NCBI GenBank assembly: GCA_903930665.1
Contig: CAIYZI010000552.1
Span: 1 to 5,170, forward strand
DNA: 5,170 bases
Reading direction: 5' to 3'
From: an uncultured beta proteobacterium
GTDB taxonomy: Bacteria > Pseudomonadota > Gammaproteobacteria > Burkholderiales > Burkholderiaceae
This document shows, piece by piece, positions 1 through 5,170 of the stretch. Positions within the stretch are counted from its first letter, which is position 1. Each line of letters opens with the position of its first letter. Both the position numbers and the translations under genes were made by a program. Under the pieces are notes generated by a model. That model searched no databases. It was not told the origin of the DNA and saw nothing but the letters and a program-made list of their open reading frames with translations.

Positions 1-613
1 TCCCCGCGCGTGTGATGGTCTTGAGCTGGCTGCGCCCGGTCACGCCGGTGCCATAGGCCAGTGTATAGGTACTCGTATTGGTCCAGGTGCCGAGCTTGAC
101 CCAGGCGGTGGTGATTGTCTGCAGCAGCCAGGCTGTCTGGCTCGGCTGGCCAGCGAGATATTTTACCGGTGCATCGGGTCGCGTCTGCAAATAGCCGAAG
201 CTGATCAGGTTGGTGGCGCCCAGGCCCTGGGCGGTGTTGGCCGTGTAGCTGATGGTTTGCGGGTAGGCGTGGCCAAGATTTTGTACGTAAGCGACGCTGA
301 TCGTGTTGCCGACGGTGTCCGTAACCTTGTCCAGCATCCAACTCATCACGGTGGTGCAGGGGCTGGGCGTGGTGCAGACCAGGCGCGAATCGGATGTGCC
401 GCCGAACTCGTAGACCAAACCGGAGCGCGTGAAGACGGTGAACGATGTCGGGCCGCTGCCGGTGGCGCCGTGCGAGACAATGCGGCTGAAACCCTCGATC
501 TCGGTCGAATAAGTGGCACCATCCGCGCCATAATAGGCGCCACTGATGCCGATCAGTTGTTCACCAGGCTCGAACTGCTGGCCTTGCGGCGCCGCTTGGC
601 CAGCAGCGCTTTG
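1..613 (-). CDS. SpvB/RHS-type toxin N-terminal region, partial at both ends
   Basis: This minus-strand frame is open from the junction near 613 to the window edge, about 204 codons, and has no stop. I recognise the conserved block of SpvB / TcdB-like and RHS-repeat proteins: ISGAYYGADGATYSTEIEGF, then FTVFTRSGLVYEFGG, SWMLDKVTDTVGNTISVAY, FGYLQTRPDAPVKYLAG and finally LAYGTGVTGRSQLKTIT. In the family this stretch precedes the YD/RHS repeats that form the shell around a C-terminal toxin; that part would lie beyond position 1. Full-length members are usually well over 1000 residues and carry more N-terminal sequence, often with a signal peptide; none is seen here. The frame stays open upstream as far as 694 and has an ATG at 664-662, but 613-694 is better explained as the porin gene in another frame. 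GC is far higher than in the rest of the window. The family call is fairly sure. Whether this DNA belongs to the same genome as the rest is doubtful. Confidence 0.72.
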
Positions 614-1058
614 CTGTTGTGCTTGCACCAGGTACAGTAGCAGGCGATCCAACCGCTGGTCCATATGGACTTGTAATTGTTGTAGGTGCAACACTTAGTT
701 GCCCGGTTGCTGAAGAGCTAGCCCCAGGATAATAGGATGCAGCTACACCCAAGATATAGCTTTCATTGATACCAAAGTTATAGCCAACAGCTAAGTTTGC
801 TATACCAGTATTCACATTATTTACACTACTTGCGGATGCGTTTTGTGAAACCGTAGCAGGATATCCAGCTAGAACAGCATTTCCAGTGGAGCTTACTGCC
901 GTTCCATTACCAATTTTTGGCACAAACATTCCGTATCCAACACCTATTTGCCCATACGCACCTTCCCATGCATTTGTCTTAGATGACTGTGCCATGGCTG
1001 ACGTTGTTGCAATGCTAGTTATTGCAAGGGCTAATACGCTAACTTTGAATTGGTTCAT
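561..1058 (-). CDS. outer-membrane beta-barrel (porin-like) protein, 3'-truncated
   Basis: The frame codes for 165 residues. Residues 1-23 form a classic Sec signal peptide: Asn/Gln/Lys start, hydrophobic core VSVLALAITSIA and an AMA-Q cleavage site after Ala23. The mature part begins SSKTNAWEGAYGQIGVGYG and later reads NTGIANLAVGYNFGINESYILGVAASYYPG. These are alternating polar/hydrophobic strands with Gly-Tyr pairs, as in small outer-membrane barrels of the OmpA/OMP_b-brl kind, separated by Ser/Ala/Thr-rich loops. It should sit in the outer membrane; the substrate is unknown. The start is supported by AAGGA six bases upstream. Family members are usually over 200 residues and end in a strand closing with an aromatic residue. 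Here native sequence stops near residue 149, about half a barrel, and the last 15 or so residues are read out of frame from the GC-rich segment. As written it could not fold into a full barrel. It resembles proteins common in Polynucleobacter, from memory. Confidence 0.7.
   Translation of the reverse strand: MNQFKVSVLALAITSIATTSAMAQSSKTNAWEGAYGQIGVGYGMFVPKIGNGTAVSSTGNAVLAGYPATVSQNASASSVNNVNTGIANLAVGYNFGINESYILGVAASYYPGASSSATGQLSVAPTTITSPYGPAVGSPATVPGASTTAKRCWPSGAARPAVRAW
575..606. repeat. 32-bp near-perfect palindrome at the junction
   Basis: The two 16-base halves are reverse complements at 14 of 16 positions: CTGCTGGCC pairs with GGCCAGCAG at the outside and GCGGC with GCCGC at the centre, with only two T-T mismatches per arm (584-585 against 596-597). 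Symmetry stops abruptly outside 575 and 606. No T-tract follows on either strand, so it does not look like an intrinsic terminator. It lies inside the SpvB-like frame, where it encodes an Ala/Gln/Gly/Pro-rich stretch (AAGQAAPQGQQ), and directly beside the switch to porin sequence. Confidence 0.75.
600..665. other. breakpoint between GC-rich RHS DNA and AT-richer porin DNA
   Basis: On the minus strand the outer-membrane frame reads naturally (loop-like Gly/Ala/Pro/Ser/Thr residues, codons mostly ending in A or T) down to about 612, then gives KRCWPSGAARPAVRAW and a stop. The SpvB-like frame is shifted by one base relative to it and gains family resemblance only below about 570. GC by hand count is 38 of 60 at 541-600, 35 of 60 at 601-660 and 27 of 60 at 661-720. 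The exact base cannot be fixed because both frames are open over 613-694. It may be an assembly or amplification chimera, or a real insertion or recombination that cut both genes. Confidence 0.7.
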
Positions 1059-1064
1059 GTGTCT

Positions 1065-1069
1065 TCCTT
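1065..1069 (-). promoter_or_regulatory. ribosome binding site of the porin-like gene
   Basis: The minus strand reads AAGGA here, six bases before the ATG at 1058-1056. This good Shine-Dalgarno match fixes the start and shows the 5' end of the gene is intact even though its 3' end is not. Confidence 0.65.
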
Positions 1070-1139
1070 GTTTAATTTATTTGTTGTCAAATCAATTACC
1101 GCTACGCACACTGTATCGATATTTCTTGTTATATAGACC

Positions 1140-1153
1140 TCGGGTTTTCCCGA
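1140..1153. repeat. short hairpin TCGGG-TTTT-CCCGA
   Basis: A 5-bp perfect stem encloses a TTTT loop; on the plus strand AAAATTAT follows. No T-tract on either strand makes it a terminator. It lies about 80 bases upstream of the porin-like start, next to the possible TATAAC box, and could be a regulator site or chance. Confidence 0.3.
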
Positions 1154-1255
1154 AAATTATGTTGTACTGCATCAATTCCATTCCTTGTTAATTTTGTCAC
1201 TACCAAACAGCCCATATAGAACATGACCCAAGCTGGTATTTTAAATTTTTGATTT

Positions 1256-1284
1256 TTGAAATTCGCAAAAAACTGTGTTTTAAT
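1256..1284 (+). promoter_or_regulatory. probable sigma70-type promoter of the tetR/beta-oxidation operon
   Basis: TTGAAA at 1256-1261 is followed after 17 bases by TTTAAT at 1279-1284, each differing from the consensus box in one place or two. TAATAT at 1281-1286 is an alternative -10 with a 19-base spacer. Transcription would begin near 1291, upstream of the ATG at 1336 and inside the palindrome described next. It is a reading by eye in AT-rich DNA where such matches arise by chance. Confidence 0.4.
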
Positions 1285-1292
1285 ATAAACGA

Positions 1293-1300
1293 ACGATCGT
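1293..1300. promoter_or_regulatory. candidate TetR operator, core palindrome ACGATCGT
   Basis: A perfect 8-bp palindrome sits within AAACGAACGATCGTATT, just after the probable -10 box and 35 bases before the regulator's ATG. TetR-family regulators commonly bind palindromes in their own promoters, often with CG-containing half-sites like these. The outer flanks (AAACGA on the left, ATTATT on the right) are only weakly symmetric, so the operator, if real, is imperfect. A protein bound here would cover the start of transcription and repress the operon, including the regulator itself. Confidence 0.4.
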
Positions 1301-1335
1301 ATTATTTTTACAACAAAACACATCAGAAAATATCC

Positions 1336-1968
1336 ATGCTAGAACAAAGGATTAATGCGAAAGGTGCAGTTGAGCCCAAAAAGGGATTGCTCACTAAATC
1401 TGTCATCCTGCAAGCTGCACTGGAGATTGCTAGTAAGTCGGGGCTTGAAGGGCTAACCATTGGCAATATCGCAGAGACAGTAAATATGAGTAAAAGCGGC
1501 GTCTTTGCTCATTTCGGGTCTCGAGAAGAATTACAAGTTGAAGTTGTTCGCGAATACTACAAGCGCTTTGAGGACTTGGTATTTGCCCCTGCTCTTTTAA
1601 AACCCAAAGGGCTTCCCCGCTTACGTCATATGATTCATTCATGGCTCAAGATGAGTGTTGGCGATGAAACATCTAGCTGTTTTTTCATTTCAGGGGCCGC
1701 AGAATTTGATGATCGCCCTGGTATTGTTCGCGATGCATTGATTCAAAGTGTTGAAGATTGGCGTACAGCTTTACGAAGGGCAATCAAAGAATCTGTCATT
1801 GCGGGCGATTTCAAAAAGAATATCGATATCGATGCGCTTTTGTTTCAGCTCTACAGCACCGTTCTTGGCGTTCATCACGATTCCCGGTTTTTACAAAACC
1901 CCAAAAGCCTTACTCTTGCGAATAAGCTTATTAAAGACATATTTATAAGAAACCAAAAGACTAATTAA
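1336..1968 (+). CDS. TetR/AcrR-family transcriptional regulator
   Basis: The protein has 210 residues from the ATG at 1336, typical for the family. Residues about 19-66 form the TetR DNA-binding domain: a helix ILQAALEIASKSGLEGLT, then the helix-turn-helix IGNIAETVNMSKSGVFAHFG and the usual R-EEL start of helix 4. The ligand-binding half contains CFFISGAAEFDDRPGIVRDA around residues 112-134, a version of the GCP-AAAAEFDDRPG-VRD motif seen in many TetR proteins. The frame extends upstream to a TTG at 1249, but that would put the promoter and palindrome inside the coding region and has no ribosome binding site, so I prefer 1336; even there the site is weak (AGAAAA). The acyl-CoA dehydrogenase follows after 36 bp, so the regulator probably leads and represses a beta-oxidation operon, released by an acyl-CoA or related molecule. 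The ligand is inferred from context only. Confidence 0.88.
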   Translation: MLEQRINAKGAVEPKKGLLTKSVILQAALEIASKSGLEGLTIGNIAETVNMSKSGVFAHFGSREELQVEVVREYYKRFEDLVFAPALLKPKGLPRLRHMIHSWLKMSVGDETSSCFFISGAAEFDDRPGIVRDALIQSVEDWRTALRRAIKESVIAGDFKKNIDIDALLFQLYSTVLGVHHDSRFLQNPKSLTLANKLIKDIFIRNQKTN

Positions 1969-1994
1969 ACAAGTCTGACATCCCTATTATTTTC

Positions 1995-1998
1995 AGGA
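1995..1998 (+). promoter_or_regulatory. ribosome binding site of the acyl-CoA dehydrogenase
   Basis: AGGA lies six bases before the ATG at 2005, within the 36-bp gap after the regulator's stop. No terminator or second promoter is visible in this gap, which favours one transcript for both genes. Confidence 0.6.
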
Positions 1999-2004
1999 AA
2001 TAAC

Positions 2005-3792
2005 ATGCCTAAATATGACCCTCCCCTACGTGATATTCAATTTGTCATACATGAGCTTTTGAATGCTGAGAAAGCTTTTTCAGAACTACCGGCATATCAA
2101 GATGTAGATAAAGACACCATGAATCAAATCATCGAAGAAGCCGGGAGATTTGCTAGTGAAGTAGCCTTTCCTCTAAATCAAATAGGCGACAAAGAGGGTT
2201 GTACGCGCCATGAGGATGGTTCAGTTACTACACCAACTGGATTCAAAACGGCTTACGATCAATACGTGGCTGGAGGTTGGCCTGCCCTTTCCTGTGATCC
2301 AGAATATGGTGGTCAAGGTTTGCCACAACTTTTAAATACCGTTCTTTACGAAACTTTAAACTCTGCCAATCAAGCGTGGACTATGTACCCTGGACTGTCT
2401 CATGGAGCGTATGAGTGCCTTCATGCACATGGAACTCCTGAGCAAAAGAGTATTTACCTTGAAAAGCTAGTCTCGGGAAAGTGGACTGGAACAATGTGCC
2501 TCACAGAACCTCAGTGTGGTACCGATTTGGGGATTTTGAAAACAAAGGCCGAACCATTGTCAGATGGAACTTATTCCATAAATGGTACAAAAATATTTAT
2601 TTCTAGCGGTGATCATGATCTTGCCGAAAATATTGTTCATCTTGTATTGGCGAGATTACCCGATGCACCTAAAGGAACCAAAGGCATCTCTTTATTTGCA
2701 GTTCCTAAATATGCTATCAATACAGATGGCTCGATAGGTGGAAATAATAAGGTCACCTGTGGCTCCTTGGAGCACAAAATGGGTATTCACGGCAACGCAA
2801 CTTGCGTAATGAATTTTGATGGTGCTATTGGCACCTTAGTTGGGGAGCCTCATAAAGGCCTCAATGCCATGTTTGTCATGATGAATGCAGCCCGCCTTGG
2901 GGTTGGGATGCAGAGTTTAGGGCTAACAGAGGTGGCATATCAAAACTCTGTAGTTTATGCGAAAGAACGCCTTCAAATGCGTAGCTTATCTGGGGCTAAG
3001 GCACCAGATAAAGTAGCCGATCCGATTATTGTTCATCCTGATGTACGCAGAATGCTACTCACACAAAGAGCTTATGCTGAAGGTGCACGTGCTTTTGCTT
3101 ATTGGACCGCTTTGATGATAGACACCGAACTCAATCATCCCGATGAAAGCGTGCGCAAAGATACTGCGGATATGGTGACCCTACTTACGCCAATTATCAA
3201 AGCCTTCTTAACGGATAACGCCTTTACCGCCACTAACGAAGGTATGCAAGTATTTGGTGGGCATGGCTACATTACAGAATGGGGTATGGAGCAGTATGTA
3301 CGCGATGCTCGTATCAATATGATTTATGAAGGCACTAATACTATTCAGTCATTAGATCTATTGGGTCGAAAAGTTCTTGGCGACATGGGGGCAAAACTTC
3401 GCAAGTTCGGAAAACTTGTAGAAAACTTTATCGACGAAGAAGGTGTGCGTAAAGAGATGCAAGAGTTTGTAGACCCACTAGCAGATATTGCTTCTAAAGT
3501 TGAAAAACTGACGAAAGAAGTTGGCATGAAAGCCATGATGAACCACGAGGAAGTTGGAGCGGCTGCCGTACCCTATTTGCGAATCGTTGGGCACTTGGTT
3601 TATGCCTATCTATTTGCGCGTATGGCAAAAATAGCGTTGGTCAATAAAACTAGTGGTGATCCATTTTATGAAGCGAAATTAGCTACAGCGCGTTTCTATT
3701 TTGCGAAATTACTTCCTGAAACTGCTTACCTCATTCGCAATGCACGGGCAGGCTCTAAATCATTAATGGCAATGCCTGCTGACCTTTTCTGA
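2005..3792 (+). CDS. acyl-CoA dehydrogenase, long type with C-terminal extension (FadE5/DmdC-like)
   Basis: This flavoenzyme makes trans-2-enoyl-CoA from an acyl-CoA, passing electrons to electron-transfer flavoprotein, in the cytoplasm. The 595 residues match the long subfamily (about 590-600) rather than the 380-residue short-chain type. In order: a short N-terminal segment YDPPLRDIQFVIHELL (4-19), the helical N domain to about 160, the beta middle domain starting at MCLTEPQCGTDLG (164-176), the helical flavin-binding domain with NAARLGVG (294-301) and QVFGGHGYI (415-423), and a C-terminal Acyl-CoA_dh_C region from about 470. Glu442 in the YEGTN motif is the expected catalytic base. All key motifs are intact. 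It follows the regulator by 36 bp and precedes the hydroxyacyl-CoA dehydrogenase by 10 bp. Relatives act on long fatty acyl-CoAs or, as DmdC, on methylmercaptopropionyl-CoA; with no other DMSP gene in view, general fatty-acid oxidation is the better guess. Chain length cannot be read from sequence. Confidence 0.93.
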   Translation: MPKYDPPLRDIQFVIHELLNAEKAFSELPAYQDVDKDTMNQIIEEAGRFASEVAFPLNQIGDKEGCTRHEDGSVTTPTGFKTAYDQYVAGGWPALSCDPEYGGQGLPQLLNTVLYETLNSANQAWTMYPGLSHGAYECLHAHGTPEQKSIYLEKLVSGKWTGTMCLTEPQCGTDLGILKTKAEPLSDGTYSINGTKIFISSGDHDLAENIVHLVLARLPDAPKGTKGISLFAVPKYAINTDGSIGGNNKVTCGSLEHKMGIHGNATCVMNFDGAIGTLVGEPHKGLNAMFVMMNAARLGVGMQSLGLTEVAYQNSVVYAKERLQMRSLSGAKAPDKVADPIIVHPDVRRMLLTQRAYAEGARAFAYWTALMIDTELNHPDESVRKDTADMVTLLTPIIKAFLTDNAFTATNEGMQVFGGHGYITEWGMEQYVRDARINMIYEGTNTIQSLDLLGRKVLGDMGAKLRKFGKLVENFIDEEGVRKEMQEFVDPLADIASKVEKLTKEVGMKAMMNHEEVGAAAVPYLRIVGHLVYAYLFARMAKIALVNKTSGDPFYEAKLATARFYFAKLLPETAYLIRNARAGSKSLMAMPADLF

Positions 3793-3802
3793 AAGACTCA
3801 AG

Positions 3803-5170
3803 ATGACTGATAACAAACTCATTAAAAAAGTAGCCGTACTTGGTGCGGGGGTCATGGGCGCTCAAATTGCAGCTCAATGTATTAATGTAGGTCTTCCAGT
3901 GGTTTTGTTTGATTTGCCAACGCCATCTGAAAATGGCAAACCGACAAATAAAAGTGCCATTGCCAAAAAATCAATTGAGAACCTGAAGAAACTTAAGCCC
4001 GCTCCTTTAGGGTGGACGATGGATGCAAATCTCATTGAGGCCGCTAATTATGAAGATGATCTAAGCTTGCTAGCAGATTGCGATTTAATTATCGAAGCAA
4101 TCGCTGAAAGATTAGATTGGAAACATGCTCTTTACGAAAAAGTAGCGCCCTTCATTCCTGAGCACGCCATCTTCGCTACGAATACTTCCGGTTTATCGAT
4201 TGGCGAACTCGCCAAAGGATTTTCAGGAGATCTAAAAAAACGTTTTTGTGGGGTGCATTTTTTTAACCCACCACGATACATGCACTTGTTAGAGCTCATT
4301 CCAGCAGCCGATACTGATCCTCATGTTCTCAATGCTCTAGAAACCTTTATGACCTCAGCAATGGGTAAAGGAGTCGTTAGGGCGAAAGATACTCCTAACT
4401 TTATAGGCAATCGGGTTGGTGTATTTTCCATCCTAGCCGTCTTTGAGGAGGCTAAGAAATTTGGCCTTGGATTTGATGCTGTTGACGCCATTACAGGGAG
4501 CAAATTAGGTCGCGCTAAATCGGCTACATTTAGGACGAGTGATGTTGTAGGTCTAGATACGATGGCGCACGTCATTAAGACGATGGAGAACTCTCTACAA
4601 GATGACCCTTTTGCACCGTTATTTAAAATTCCTGAAGTAGTAAGTCAGCTTATTGCTAAAGGTGCATTAGGTCAAAAGACGAAAGCAGGCTTCTATCGCA
4701 AAGAAGGAAAAACAGTTTTGGTTTTAGACCCCTCTACTGCCGAATACAAACCATCAACCGCAACTATCGAGCCGTTGATCGAGCGCATACTCAAAAAGCC
4801 TATTTCTGAGCGCTTAGAGCTACTAAGAAGTACCGATGATCCTCAGGCACAATTTCTGTGGGCGATATACCGGGATATTTTTCATTACTGTGCGATCCAA
4901 CTGGGAAATATTGCTGAATCTACCAGGGAGATTGATTTTGCAATGCGCTGGGGTTATGGCTGGGATAAAGGCCCATTTGAAGATTGGCAGGCGGCAGGAT
5001 GGACTAAGGTAGCCAATTGGATCAAAGAGGATATTGAACAAGATAAAACGCTCAGCAAAGAACCGCTTCCAGCTTGGGTGTTTACTGGCCCCGTAGCAGA
5101 TAGGCAAGCGGTTCACACGCCTGAAGGTTCCTGGTCTGCTTCAGCCAATCGTTATATACCTCGATCCTCA
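3803..5170 (+). CDS. 3-hydroxyacyl-CoA dehydrogenase, FadN-type bifunctional enzyme, 3' end beyond window
   Basis: The frame starts at ATG 3803, ten bases after the previous stop, and stays open for 456 codons to the window edge. It oxidises 3-hydroxyacyl-CoA to 3-ketoacyl-CoA with NAD+. The N-terminal Rossmann domain shows VAVLGAGVMGAQIAAQ with the GxGxxG motif at residues 14-19 and an acidic Asp at the end of strand 2 (VVLFD). The active site is complete: ATNTSGLSI (Ser129), HFFNPP (His152), Glu164 twelve residues after the His, as in FadB, and Asn203 in KDTPNFIGNR. The C-terminal dehydrogenase domain has the GQKTKAGFY motif (290-298) and a second repeat ending in WGYGWDKGPFEDWQAAGW. In FadN-type proteins (about 790-800 residues) a crotonase (enoyl-CoA hydratase) domain follows, the reverse of FadB order; that half would lie outside the window. 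Only a weak ribosome binding site (GAAAG) is seen, so translation may be coupled to the gene before. A thiolase often comes next in this operon type. Confidence 0.92.
   Translation, partial: MTDNKLIKKVAVLGAGVMGAQIAAQCINVGLPVVLFDLPTPSENGKPTNKSAIAKKSIENLKKLKPAPLGWTMDANLIEAANYEDDLSLLADCDLIIEAIAERLDWKHALYEKVAPFIPEHAIFATNTSGLSIGELAKGFSGDLKKRFCGVHFFNPPRYMHLLELIPAADTDPHVLNALETFMTSAMGKGVVRAKDTPNFIGNRVGVFSILAVFEEAKKFGLGFDAVDAITGSKLGRAKSATFRTSDVVGLDTMAHVIKTMENSLQDDPFAPLFKIPEVVSQLIAKGALGQKTKAGFYRKEGKTVLVLDPSTAEYKPSTATIEPLIERILKKPISERLELLRSTDDPQAQFLWAIYRDIFHYCAIQLGNIAESTREIDFAMRWGYGWDKGPFEDWQAAGWTKVANWIKEDIEQDKTLSKEPLPAWVFTGPVADRQAVHTPEGSWSASANRYIPRSS

Larger units (their letters stand above)
1059..1335. 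other. divergent intergenic region between porin-like gene and tetR
   Basis: These 277 AT-rich bases separate the leftward porin-like gene from the rightward regulator and must hold the promoters of both. For the rightward operon a promoter and palindrome can be pointed out (separate entries). For the porin, the minus strand has a TATAAC at 1133-1128 but no good -35 box at the right distance, and a TTGACA at 1090-1085 that lacks a -10 box, so I name no promoter. The short frames that cross the region (plus-strand frame ending at 1191, minus-strand frame 1323-1129) have no ribosome binding site or recognisable product. Confidence 0.6.

Noticed and set aside
346..543. Minus-strand 65-codon frame within the GC-rich segment
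   Set aside because: Arg/Ser/Pro/Ala-rich shadow of the SpvB-like frame, without a ribosome binding site or recognisable product.
575..606. Palindrome read as an intrinsic terminator of the porin gene
   Set aside because: No run of T follows on the minus strand (TTCGAG comes next), the stem has internal T-T mismatches, and it lies in the foreign GC-rich DNA and not in the porin's own context.
257..640. Plus-strand open frame of 127 codons in the GC-rich segment
   Set aside because: It lies antisense to the SpvB-like frame, which shows clear family motifs. It crosses the junction, resembles nothing known and has Arg/Ala/Gly-rich composition typical of a shadow frame in GC-rich DNA.
553..717. 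Third minus-strand frame of 54 codons with clustered cysteines (CYCTWCKHN) and a basic run, resembling a zinc-ribbon tail
   Set aside because: It has no ATG, GTG or TTG start after its upstream stop at 720-718, and it overlaps the porin and SpvB-like frames. The cysteine pattern is probably chance.
1085..1090. Perfect minus-strand TTGACA as a -35 box of the porin-like gene
   Set aside because: Seventeen bases downstream the minus strand reads GGAAGA, part of the ribosome binding region and not a -10 box, and transcription would begin too close to or inside the gene.
4321..5116. Two minus-strand frames of 84 and 97 codons opposite the hydroxyacyl-CoA dehydrogenase
   Set aside because: Both are antisense to a gene with complete catalytic motifs and show no protein-family features of their own.

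Overview
The window joins two kinds of DNA. Positions 1 to about 610 are GC-rich (hand count 42 of 60 at 421-480). The rest is clearly poorer in GC (24 of 60 at 781-840) and reads as one coherent bacterial genome segment. Base composition, a short signal-peptide beta-barrel gene and the TetR / acyl-CoA dehydrogenase / hydroxyacyl-CoA dehydrogenase order suggest a low-GC betaproteobacterium, with Polynucleobacter-like Burkholderiales as my best guess. That placement is recalled family resemblance, not a search result.

Left part, minus strand: a reading frame open to the window edge (1-613) encodes the SpvB / RHS-toxin N-terminal region and lacks both ends. It abuts, in a different frame, the 3' side of an outer-membrane beta-barrel gene (start 1058, minus strand). 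That gene has a good ribosome binding site and signal peptide but loses its native sequence near residue 149 and ends in about 15 unrelated residues. The switch lies within 600-665, beside a 32-bp near-perfect palindrome (575-606). It is either an assembly or amplification chimera or a real recombination breakpoint.

Middle: a 277-bp divergent intergenic region (1059-1335) carries the porin ribosome binding site, a small hairpin, a plausible sigma70-type promoter for the rightward operon and a short palindrome just after it that could be a TetR operator.

Right part, plus strand: a compact fatty-acid beta-oxidation operon. It holds a TetR regulator (1336-1968), a 595-residue acyl-CoA dehydrogenase of the long FadE5/DmdC type (2005-3792) and the first 456 codons of a FadN-type 3-hydroxyacyl-CoA dehydrogenase (3803 to the edge). 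Gaps of 36 and 10 bp indicate co-transcription. The dehydrogenase would make the 2-enoyl-CoA; the second enzyme would oxidise the 3-hydroxyacyl-CoA and, if its missing C-terminal half is the usual crotonase domain, also hydrate the enoyl-CoA. The regulator probably senses an acyl-CoA and represses the operon. I see no convincing new biological system; the most notable item is the junction near 600-665.
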